This document shows, one piece after another, positions 33,401 to 45,400 of a stretch of 64,000 nt of DNA; within the stretch, counting starts at the first letter, position 1; each line of letters starts with the position of its first letter. The stretch covers positions 66,776,064 to 66,840,063 of the forward strand of contig NC_079316.1 of the NCBI RefSeq assembly GCF_029931775.1, written 5' to 3'. The position numbers and the translations under genes were made by a program. The notes under the pieces are model-generated. The model had not been told where the DNA came from, searched no databases, and saw only the letters and a list, made by a program, of their open reading frames with translations. This stretch comes from Euleptes europaea (taxonomy: Eukaryota > Chordata > Lepidosauria > Squamata > Sphaerodactylidae).

Positions 33401-36400
33401 AGGAAGGTCCTTATGGTGGACGTGTGGGGGATGCAAGATTGTAACATGTGAATAGGCCCTGAAAAATGAAACTTCATGTTAAGTGCCAAATTTCCAGTGT
33501 GTCAAATTTCTGATTTGTCTTTTTGAATCTCCCTTTCCCCTTATTTCAGGAGACTTTCTAGCCAATTTCAGTTTACAGATGAACAGGAATGCACGCTGAT
33601 GAGTCATGCTTTGTATGCGTATAATGTGTGTAATGCTTTGTGTGTAATGTGAGCGTGTGAAATCCCAGCACATTCGCAGTGGCAATGAGAGCAAAATGGG
33701 GAATTGCTCCTATGTGGGAAGCCACCATGGTGTTATGGACAGATTTCAAAACATCGATTCCCCTGACACAATAGGCCCTTTTCCATGTTGGGGCCATAGA
33801 ATCTCTAAGTTGAACAATAATAGATTTACATTGAAGGTGCAAGATCCTGTAAGAGTTTACATTTCACGGATCACCCATACTTTTGATGAAGGTCAGAGAG
33901 GAGTGCATTGGAAAGGACTGAACTGAAAGTAGGTTGGAAGGAGGCTATTTGGAGGCAAGAAAATCTATTTCAGTACAGTTCCCGGATCAAAAGGTTTTTT
34001 TGTATAATTAGCTACATCTTCCAATGAGATCCATTGAGGACCCAGCCTGTGAGAGATCAATGAGCTGTATTTTTCCCATTAAAGCTAGTATAGAAGCAAG
34101 TGTAAAGAGATTTTATTTCTGGTTAGGAAAGAGCGCTGGAGTTAATTAGCTGGAGTAATGCATTATTCTGCTCAGTACATAATATCACTTCTGATATTCT
34201 GGGTTTTTTTTAGGTCAAAGAAAGTAAAGAGAAGGAGAGGCTAGAAAGGAGGCTGCTAGAAGAATTGCTGAAAATGTTTATGGACTCTGATTCCTTTTAT
34301 TACTGTTCGACTTATGACCTAACAAACTCTGTTCAAAGACAAAGTGCGTGCGAGAAGGCCAACTTGCCGCTTTGGAAGAAAGTAAGGATGTGTGATCAAA
34401 ACTGGTTTTTGAGAGAGTTATCAAACAAACGTTTGTTATGTGTATCTACTGATTATCCATCTGGCTTTAAAAACCAAGTTTGTTTCCCTGTTTGGAGTTG
34501 TTGATCAAAATGTATAGAGCTGGGGAGATGCCTTCATACTCTAAATAGTCTTTGAAAAATTGACTTTGAAATTTGTAACTTTTTCAGGTAGATGACAGGT
34601 TCTTTTGGAACAAGCACATGGTTCAAGACCTGATCAATATTGGTGTGAGTAATGTTCTTTATTATAAAGCTTGTACATATGTAAAATAATTCTGCTACTT
34701 TTTGAAATCTGCCAAGTGCTGTGAATCAAGCTCTTCCCCTTTCTTGTGGGACCCCTTAATCTAACAAGGGGGTTAGCTATGATTCTTTAGTGCATAGTGC
34801 AGAAGTAGACACTAGAGCAGAAGAAAATTTAAATAGATAAAAAAGTTTTTTCCTTTCTGCAAACAAGTGCAGACACAATGCAACCTTCCTGTAAATCATG
34901 GTTTGAGAATTAGAAGCAAGCTTTGTGATGACCATGTGGTCAGCCCTCCTCTCCTCTACCAAGTGGTTTCTCAGAGTATTACCCACATTTACTAGCGCTG
35001 AATAGTTCAGGATTCTTTGGTTGGCCAAACTACACTTGACATTATAATTCCATGAGTGGAAGTCCAGCTGTCTAATTTGACCCTGTGAAAAAGCTGCTGG
35101 GGGAGGCAGGATCTAGGTTTGGGCCATATTGCTGGAGAAGGGTGTTTCGTTTAACTATTTGCTTTCTGTGCCAATGAGAAATGGCTCCCCTGAGCTGCTT
35201 TAATAATTAACACAAAAAAAATTGTGTATTTTTTTCCCCTACCAGAGCATAAAGCAGTGTGAGAGCGGGAAGTACCGCCCCCCCCCCATTAGTACAACCC
35301 CAATCTGAATTGAGTGCTGGGGGCTGTTTTTTTGGGAGTCGTATTATGTGCTCACAGTAGTTCGGGCAGCAGATGTTCAAGAGAACTGCTCATACTGCCC
35401 CAGTCCAGCTAGAATGAGGGAGTTAGCTTGGAGGCTGGTGTCTGAAAATTGCTGGCCTTCCGAAACAACATATCTGAATTCTTTTCCTAGGGTAGCAATG
35501 ACTTGGTATGCTGCTTTCATTAGGTTTTAAATACAGAGCATCCAATCAGATCCATTTTGAAGACTTTGTGTAAAGGAATTGAGGTTTCTTGTACAGTTGA
35601 GTGAAGTAGCTGGTCGGATCAAATAGACAGGTATCCTTCATAATTGTGTCATTTTAAGTCTGTGAGGAGAGACTTAGGGAGTTGGGTTTGTTTAGTTTGG
35701 AGAAGAGAAGATTGAGGGGAGACAAGATAGCCATGTTTAAATATTTAAAGGGATGTCATGTGGATGAGGGAACTAGCTTGGTCTCTGTTGGTCCAGAGAC
35801 TAGGACACGGAGTAATGGATTTAAACTAATAGAAAAGCAATTCCTCCTAAACATTAGGAAGAACTTTCTGATGGTGAGGGCTGTTCGACTGTGGAATGTG
35901 CTGCCTTGGAGGGTGGTGGAGTCCCCGTCTTTGGAGGTCTTTAAGCAGAGGCTGGATGGCCATCTGTCGGGAGTGCTTTGATTGTAGGATCCTGCATGGC
36001 GGGGGGAGGGTTGGGGTCACTGGGGATGTGGGGGGAGGTAGTTGTTAATTTCCTGCATTGTGCAGGGGGTTGGACTAGATGACCCTGGTGGTCCCTTCCA
36101 ACTCTATGATTCTAAGTGGTTTCCTGTGCTGTTGGGCTAGTGGACCCCTGGTGAATTTTCTGTGCATGTTTGCATGCAGAGCTTAGCTTTTTTTTTTTTT
36201 TAAAGTAAGAGCTCTTTGAATAACGCCGGTGTAGAAATGCTTCCATTTATATGCAGAACAGTGGTGAAAGTGTAAATTTCTATATGTTAAACTTTACAGA
36301 ATTCTGAAGTCGATTTTTGGATTACCCCAGTCATACAGGGATTTGTACAGATCGAAGAGCTTGTAGTTAATTATAATGAAGCTTCAGATGAAGAGAAAAG

Positions 36401-39400
36401 CAGTCCGGAGACACCCCCTCAGGAGTCCATTTGTGTGGATGACATTCATCCATGTTTTCTTGTGGCACTGATCTCCCGTAGGAGTCGCCATAGAGCAGGT
36501 AAGCTTCCTAAAGATCTAAACTATTTTTTTAGTCACATGGACAAATATCTTGCTATTACCGTTCAAGTCTTGTGACCTGTTTACAAGGTTTAGCCCCCTT
36601 CACTGAGCCTGGTTTGCTTTGTAGGGATGCGTTACAAACGAAGAGGGGTTGATAAAAATGGGAATGTGGCAAATTACGTGGAGACGGAACAACTGATTCA
36701 TGTCCATAACCACACCCTTTCATTTGTTCAAACAAGAGGCTCTGTGCCTGTATTCTGGAGTCAGGTTGGTTATCGATACAATCCCCGGCCACGGTTGGAC
36801 AAATGTAAGTAACGCAATACTGATAGTTTGTGCTGTTACAATATCAGATTTAAGATTTTATTGCTGGCTTTATTCCTCTTTATGGTGTGTTAGAGGTGAT
36901 TGCTTAAGTCCCTTTTTCATGTATCTGGATTGATGTGATTGCTCCCATGCATCAGGATCTAGGAAGGTTCCACCCACATGGTTCAATTTTACATGATACA
37001 TAAGTGGTGTAGTCCAGATAGGCTAGGCTCTTGGCCTGGCGTGTGAATCACTCCCAATTTTTACAACCAGCTAGACTCCAGAAATAGAGAAAAGAAGATT
37101 TATTGCATTATTCGAATAAAGGTGAAGTCAGGGTTTAAACACCCAAATTCCAATGCACACCCACTCTCTTAGGTCTTTTATACAATGTTCACAAAAGGAT
37201 CACATGTGTTACTAAGTCCACCTTCTTTTAGCCTTATTCGGTTATTTTATTATAAACACACACACACACACACACATCCTTATATCCATGTTTGGGCAGT
37301 GATCACACGTTGTCCAGATGATTTTGATCTAACAAAAAGGAATTGCAAATTGTAACTTCTTCCATGTACTGTGTGTTATTTCCCCCCTCAGCCAACTCAG
37401 TCCTAGCACACTGTGTTTTTCTCTAAACCTACTAAATTTTAGATAAGCATGCCATCCAGCACATATTTTCTCAGCAAGCAAGGAACAAAGACAGAAAGTG
37501 CTGAGGTTGTGCTAATTAAACCTTTAACCCAAGATGGCTGCACTCTGGCCTCTTCACTACAGTGACACACTTCTCAAACGTTGCTGCTTATTCTACAAAC
37601 ATGCAGGGTTCTGCAAATGAAGTGAGTTTGTGGGAGGGATTGTTTGTACAGGGGAAAGTAACAGAGCAGTACTTTTGTGCTGCAGCCCTATAAAAGGCCA
37701 TTCCTGAGATTCAGAGAACTCTTAAACAACATGAGTGTAGGGGCTGCAGCAAGAAGGGGGAATCAACAGAAATGTTTTCCCCAACACTCAAGAGTGCATG
37801 AGCTTTTTGGTCTTTTGAGAGCTTGATTTGCCCCAAGAGTGACCTGAGGGAGGTTTCTGCTAATTCTCCCTTCTTTCTGTACCCCCTGTTCTGCTTCTCA
37901 CAGTATCCAGAGGATTCTCTCAACCACAGGGCTTTTAGAGAACATGGCATGGGGATCCCTAGAAAGGGTGAAAGCAGAGAAAAACCTTGTTCAGACTCAC
38001 AGAAGAGTTGGATCCAACCCACTGTAAAGCTGAACCACGTGAATGGAAGCTTTTTACATTGAATGCTAGGACACCAACCATATTCTGCATGCATATACGA
38101 AGGCCTTAGTTTAATCACATCTCCAATATTTGATTGAGATTTTACTTTGGCTAAACTCATGTGCATCAAATTAGAAGATTAGAATATTTTTAGAAGGAAA
38201 CCTATGCAATTTCCTGCCATGAGTTACCTCATGTGCCTCTTTCTTAAATACATCGTTTTGACATTGCGAGGAATTTAAAAAAACAATTTTTGATTATCGT
38301 TTTTCATGAAAGAATGCCAACCAACAAAATATAGTATTCTCTGTTAGCAAATGTTCTGTGCTGTATAAATTCTACCATCTTCCTGAGCTTTCTTGTCTCT
38401 TCCATATTTGTAATCTGTGGTATTAGTTCATCTAAATGGTAAGCAGAATTGAGGTCACTGCCATTACTTGAGCAGAGAAGCTATTTTTAAAGAATTTATA
38501 AGAATTACTTTATATTGAGGCAAGCCCATGGCCCATCTATCTCAGTCAAGCCAATCTGACAATGCCAGGACTTTGATTCCCTTAGAAGATTGCTTGGAGA
38601 TCCCTTAATGGGATTGGAAATTCAAGAACGGAACCTGTGACATCTCTGCCACTGAGTTATGGTTTATCAACTCACCTTCCAGAACACAGAGCTTCTCAAC
38701 TAAAAGAGGGAAACCAAGTGTTTACTTTTCATAGCTTTGTTAAATAAAGAAAACACAAACATTCCATCACATTCTTACATGTGGGCCTTCAGATAACTCA
38801 TTGACGGTCTTGAATTTAACTGTTAGCAATTCTAGCATATTCTAAGCCAGCGGTTCCCAAACGTTTTGATTCATGGAGCACTTTTCAGGAGGGAAATTTG
38901 TCACGGAGCACTAATTTTCACCTAGCACCTAAACCGAATGACAGTAGTATTTTTCTTTCCAATCTCTTCACGGAGCACTAGGCGATGTTTCATGGAGCAC
39001 CAAGTGCTCCATGGAGCACAGTTTGGCAACTGCTGTTCTAAGCAATTCTAGCTGTTCCAAGCAATTCTAGCATGTTCAAAAGGTACATCTGCACAAGGCT
39101 TCAGAGAAATTGGATGTTCTTAGGACAGGGGTGGGGAACCTTTTTTCCGTCAAGGGCCACTTAGATATTTATAACATCATTCGGGGGCCATACAAAATTA
39201 TCAACTTAAAAATTGGCTGACCAAACCCCAAGAAGGGTTCCCCACCCCTGTCTTAGGAGGTGCTCCTGAGTTTGCAGTAGGGTAGATGTGTCATGACAGT
39301 TAGTTGTAATAACTGCAGGGTCAGTGTTACATGCATAATCAACGTGGGGTGTCAATATGCAGTTGTGTTGTGCTCCCCAATAAGGACTTTCATGCCACTT

Positions 39401-42400
39401 TTTCAGACATTCCAGTGTCTCGTACTGCAAACCAGAGTTCCCACGGAGAAAGATCCTTATGGTACTTACTTACCAGTACTGCCCATGTAAATTATTTAGC
39501 AGTAATTTGCTGTTGTCCTTTAAGTAACCTTCCAGAGACCTGTGCATGTGCATAGTTGCTCTGTGCAATCGGTGCATCCATTAGTCCCCCAAGCTCAATT
39601 TACCATGTCTCTTTGTTTCAGGTGAGAAGGAAACTATTTCCTATTTCTGTGCACACTTTGAAGAGCAATTGAAAACGTACACAAAACAGGTGGGTTTCAA
39701 AGAAGAGCTTAAAATGCAGGACCTTTAAATGTAGACTTTAATTCTTGAGAATATATTCTTTTGGGGGGGAAAGTGTTTCAGAATTTCAACGATTTGTAAA
39801 TTCAGAGGTTTACCTCCAGTTTTGATGTGAAATTACAGTCTTGGGAAGAGACCCAGCAAGGCAAGGGCACAAACAGTCACACAAACCCACACAAACCCAC
39901 ACAAACCCAGGCAGATCTATCACTGTCAGTGGAGGACACAGAATGTGTGAGGTGTGTGTTTGACTTTTTATGGGGACTGCCTCTCCCTTTCCACAAGCCT
40001 GGTCCTCTGCTCTCATGACTCCCTAAGTCAGTGATGGCGAACCTTTTAGAGACTGAGTGCCCAAACTGCAACCCAAAGCCCTCTTATATATCGCAAAGTG
40101 CCAACACGGCAATTTAACCTGAAGAATCCCCCTGAAGGAACCATGCAAAATAACAGCGGCGGGTTAGCTATGCACATGCTAATGGCTATGCAAACAGGAA
40201 CAAAGGAGCAGACGAGTGGGAGGGGTGGAATTTCTCCTTTTGCTTCGAGACCGTGAATAGGGAGTTTTAAATTCGCATTTTAAAAAAGAGCTTTTAGCGA
40301 ACATCAAAACTGACCATGCATAAATGGCCAGGGTATCTGTTGTGGGGAGGGGAAGGTGATTGAAAGCCGGTTTGATTCTTCCTTAAGTGGTAGAGAAAGT
40401 CGGCATATAAAAACCAACTCTTCTTCAAAGTGAAACTTGATATTTGTAACTGAACCATCAGGAAAAGAGGTAAATGATTGGGGGAGAGACACCTGGCAAC
40501 CCTAAGGCAAATATATGAAGCAAAACCTGCTCTATATTCAGAGGGTTCCGTCTGAAAAAAAACTGCAGGGGGGCTTATTGTTGAGTTCTGAGGATCTGGA
40601 TGGGGAAAATGTGCATCTGAATAGCAAATCCAATGCAAAACCTCCCATTCATAAATGGCCAATAACCCCCCATGCAGAGTTTTGAATCAAACATTGCTTT
40701 CCCCATCCCCCCGAGCCCCGACCTCCTCCTCGCCGCCCGCCTTGGCGCTGCCGGCCCTCGAGGGCGCATTCAAAACCCGGCCGCGCTGTGAGGGGAGGGG
40801 GAGGGTGGTGCTTTACCTCACACACCACCTCTCTTGTGTGTGTGTGTGTGTGGGGGGGGAATAAACCCGAAATGGGGCGGTGAGGAGAGGCTTCGTGGTC
40901 GACTTTTGGTGGGGGTGGAGCCTCCTCTGCCGGCACGCGGGTAAGTGGCTCGGGACGGGACCGAAAGTCCAGACGGGCGAGGCAGCGACGGATGGAAGAG
41001 GTGGAGAGAGAGCAAGCCCGCTTCCCGAGGGACGGGGCGAGGAACCGGCAAGCCGACAGAAGACGGAGCGCAGAGACGCAGCGGCGCGCTGCCGCACCCC
41101 AGCTGTAGCCCTGCCGCCCGGTCGCGCCTGTGCCAGTCAGAGGACTTGGCTGGGGGCGTGGGGAGGAGGGCAGGATGTTTCAGCCCTCCCTCTAGTCCCG
41201 CCCCCAAGACCTTATTAGGGCTGAAACATCCTGCCCTCCTCCCCACGCCCCCAGCCAATTCCTCTGACTGGCGCAGGCGCGACCGGGCGGCGGGGCTACA
41301 GCTGGGGTGCGGCAGCGCGCCGCCGCGTCTCTGCACTCCGTCTTCTGTTGGCTTGCCGGTTCCTCGCCCCGTCCCTCGGGAAGCGGGCGTGCTCTCTCTC
41401 CACCTCTTCCATCCGTCGCTGCCTCGCCCGTCTGGACTTTCGGTCCCGTCCCGAGCCACTTACCCGCGTGCCGGCAGAGAGGGCTACGCGTGCCAGGTCG
41501 GGCACGCGTGCCATAGGTTCGCCAACAAGGCCCTAAGTTATCTAAGGGAAAGTAATAACTTGATTAGCAGGATTTCCCCCCCCCCCCCCATGGGTCATCT
41601 TGGCTGTCTGCAGTCTCTATATAATTTGAGTCATGAGTCAATGGAACTGCATTCAGCCAGTGCGGGACAAATGTGTTCAAGCTTCATAAGCATCTGGCTC
41701 AGGGTGAACCCATTCTCATTTGCAGCTGAAGGATCTCTACATAGCACTGACTGACTGGCCTTTATGATCACAGAGCATCCTTCTACCCCTCACCCCCCCA
41801 GTGCTTTTTCTGTCTTTTAAAAGGCAGAACCAAAATGTTTAATGGGTATACCTGCAAAGCATTTGAAAAAATAACAAAAGTAGACAAATGTCTTGGACAC
41901 TGGTAAATGTTTGACCTTGCTGACTTCTAGGATTTCCCATGAATGGGAAGAGAGGCTCTATTGTCTCCCAGTCTTGAATGTTGGAAAGCTATCCCATAAA
42001 GAGAAGATTCTGTAGCTATGAAATTCTGTTCCAGCTGTATGCTCTAGCAGGTCTATAATGTGGGATTGTGATGTCATAGTTTGTTGGCTTTGTAAGAGAA
42101 ATATATACTGATTTACTCATGTAGAGTTGGGAATTTATGAATTCTCCTGAGCTAGGCATATTTACCATTGTTTATTTTTTTTTAAAAAAACCCTCTCAAA
42201 TGCTATAATCTCTGCGCAAACAATTGCTGTTGGCTTTATACATATTTGTTTTTTTAAAGATTGTTAGATTTTCAATATATAACACAATACAGGATATAAA
42301 ACAAGTTAACAATATTTCATCCTCCCAACTATAGAAAGAGGGATTATAATAACTCAAAATGCAGAAGGAAATGCTTTCTATCTTTCGAAAGTATTATAAA

Positions 42401-45400
42401 CGATGCCTAATGCTCCATACATTATCTCAGCATTGACAATTATTTCCGTGGGCCCTTTGGTAATGTTAGTTAGCAAATTCTTTTACGTTATCCGGGCTGT
42501 GTAACCGTGGTCTTGGTATTTTCTTTCCTGATGTTTCGCCAGCAGCTGTGGCAGGCATCTTCAGAGGACTCCTCTGAAGATGCCTGCCACAGCTGCTGGT
42601 GAAACGTCAGGAAAGAAAATACAAAGACCACGGTTACACAGCCCGGATAACCTACAAGAACCAATGAACTCTGACCATGAAAGCCTTCAACAATATTTTA
42701 GTTAGCAAAGCTACGTTCCACACACAGTGGAACCATTCACCCTCTGTTACCCAGTTCTTTCTATTCTGCTGCTAGTGCTAATTTAACTGGTAAGTAGGCA
42801 CAAAACCAATTCTTCATTTGACAGGGCAGCATGTCCTTTTTACATAGCCCAACAAATTACTTTTGAATCAGAGGGTATATTCTAACTAACTGTTTTGTTA
42901 ACAAACTGAATTATGGATTTCAAGAAGGCTTAAATTTTTTTAACACATCCAAAAATATGTTAGAAATCTGCCATAAATGAACTGCATCAGCAAAGTTCAT
43001 CCCACATATTTCTATGCATAGTTGAAACCCTGTGCAGAGTGACAGATATATAATTGTATATTTATTTACTTTACATTAAACAGGTTATCCTTAACTTGGT
43101 GGACCAGGCTGGACGGGAGAAAATTATTGGCGATGCTTATCTTAAACAAGTTTTACTGTACAACAATCCAAGCCTTACATATGTTTCATTTGACTTTCAT
43201 GAACACTGGTAAGATGGTAAACAATGCATTCCTATAAATAATTTAACACGTTACACCATAAAATTCTTCATATGTGTTTCTTATAAGCTGGAATAATGCA
43301 GAACTAGCTTTTTAAAAGCTTAAGCTGTCTGTTCTTTCTAAATGCTTGTGTTGATTCAGGATTTCAAGTTTTTTTAATACGCTGTTTTGCAAAATGTCTT
43401 TATTAAAAACCTTGGCCTTTCTTCCTAAGAGTTTATCAAGTGGGGAGAGGGGAAGATTCAGCTCCATTGATTCAGCTACAAAAATTTGTGTGTGGCTTAT
43501 TTGTATTTTGTCGTAGAACTTACTAAGGATATAATTTTGCTTTTCAGACTTCATTTGGTCATAATAGAACAGTGTCTATGTACACTTATCTAGCAATAAA
43601 ATTCACAGTAAACGGTTTTCTTTCTATCCTTTAGCCGTGGAATGAAGTTTGAAAATGTTCAAACGCTAACAGATGCCATATCAGACATTATTACTGATAT
43701 GAAGTGGTGCTGGTAGGTATTCATACGGGGCCTTGACTCTGAATGGGGAAAATAGTATTATCTATTATTTAAAGACAGGTGTTAATTTTTGTGTGTGTGC
43801 TACACTTATAGTAGGGTATAAGTTGCTTGAGTGGGCAGAGAGGTGGAAAAAAATTGAGCATTACTGAGGGGTACCATGGCACCCAATACAATATGATGCA
43901 GTTGCACTGTAGAGTGTGTGTGTCCGTGCATACACACACACAATGCTGTAAACGAATAGGACTGTGCTTGTTTCAGTAGCCCCACCCATTTGGCAGCAAG
44001 TTTAACTCGTACTGCCCAATACTGTTGTGCTGTTGGAACACAGTGGGTTGAAGGTATTCAACTACACTCTTCTTCAGGCTGCCACTTTTGTCTGCTGCCT
44101 TTCTGGTAAGGCCTTCCCAGTTCACAGGGGCAACAATTGTAAAATATTTTTCAATTTTGTTTTGGTATATTTTTCCTTTTTTTGGTTCCAACATTTGTTT
44201 ACCTTCACAGCAAAAGGGGAAACAGGTAATTTCCCACTGAGTAATAAATTGGTGTTTCAAGGTCTCTCCCCCCCCCATATAGTAAAAGTTTTCAGATAGC
44301 TCCTTCCATTAGGCCCTTCCAAATCCTATCTGCATTGAGAAAACACCACTAAGGTTATGTAAGACATACCTAACAACAGTCAGTGTTTCCCCCCCTCTGC
44401 TGCTGTGGTTGTCCTTGCCTTTTGCTTCTTAAATGACATACATTTCCCTCCAAATCCAAGATTTATTTCCTCTTCATCCACACCCCCTCTCCATGCTTCA
44501 GGAGCAATGTACCTTCCTTCCCCCCCCTTCAAATGCCTTGCAAGCTTGTTCATTAAACATTTTAATTCCAACCTTTAAAAACAATATATAATTTCTAAAA
44601 TTTAGAAACTGCTGGAGAAATGTTTACTCCGCAATTAGTGTAAGAGCCAGCCAATCAGTACTATATGCAGCTCCTTCAGCTACGGAGAGTGGATCTGTGC
44701 TGAGCTCAGTGATTAAAAGAAGCTTTTATATTTGCTCAAAATGGGGTGGGTGCTGCGCCACATCAGACTTGAGACTCAAATTGTACAGAGATTATAGGTA
44801 GCCAGAATGACCCCCCCACGAAAGATTCCCAGAACTGTAGTGTAATAAGTTACTATACTACTGTTATGGGAATTGCTCAGAACATGTGCATCTGGATGTA
44901 CCCTAAGAGAAACACTTTTTGAAAAGTGTTGTGGGGACAAGCCAAAAAGGAAATGCTTCCCCTCACAGACAAACTGGAGGGGTAGAGCTGTTACTGGGTA
45001 TTTAGTGGGCTATCTCTACTTTCCTAACCATGGGTAGGAAATGAAATCTCTGAGCAATTTTCCATACCTCTTGTGATGTGCAAAAATCCTCCTACATGGA
45101 GATGTGTCAGGAAGATGCATTGTGGAGCCAAGTATCTCCCAGTTAAAAAAAATATCAATACATACACTAATGTTTGCTTTCTTTTTTGGAAGGGTGGACC
45201 AAGCTGGCGTGATTTGTAAGCAGGAAGGAATTTTCCGAGTTAACTGTATGGATTGTTTGGATCGAACCAATGTTGTCCAGGCTGCCATTGCTCGTGTAGT
45301 TATGGAACAGCAGGTATCATGACTGATCATGTCAATGGAACAAAACCCTTGTTAAGGAAAACAATGTGAATTTATCAAAATAGTGGTTGATGGCCCTTAA

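Larger units (their letters stand above)
40029..41530. mobile_element. hAT-type element, 1.5 kb, with GC-rich inverted-repeat core
   Basis: Ends CAGTGATGGCGAACCTTTT and (inverted) CCTTGTTGGCGAACCTATGG, with a perfect 8-bp target duplication CCCTAAGT (40,021-40,028 and 41,531-41,538). The subterminal text (GTGCCCAAACTGCAACCC, AAAGTGCCAACACGGC; GGGCACGCGTGCCATAGG) is that of a widespread vertebrate hAT family. No transposase was seen. The interior has SINE scraps and a large inverted repeat. Confidence 0.85.

Noticed and set aside
37711-38169. 152-codon frame on the - strand in intron 8
   Set aside because: No recognisable domain or splice signals, and intronic placement opposite to the gene; most likely chance.
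40680-41500. Intragenic CpG island giving an imprinted alternative INPP5F transcript
   Set aside because: Mouse has an imprinted internal Inpp5f promoter, but imprinting is not known in reptiles, and this CpG-rich block is explained by a transposable element.
40945-41754. Open frame of 269 codons on the + strand with a twin on the - strand
   Set aside because: The two frames are mirror images caused by the GC-rich inverted repeat inside the hAT-type element. There is no domain, start context or splice logic.
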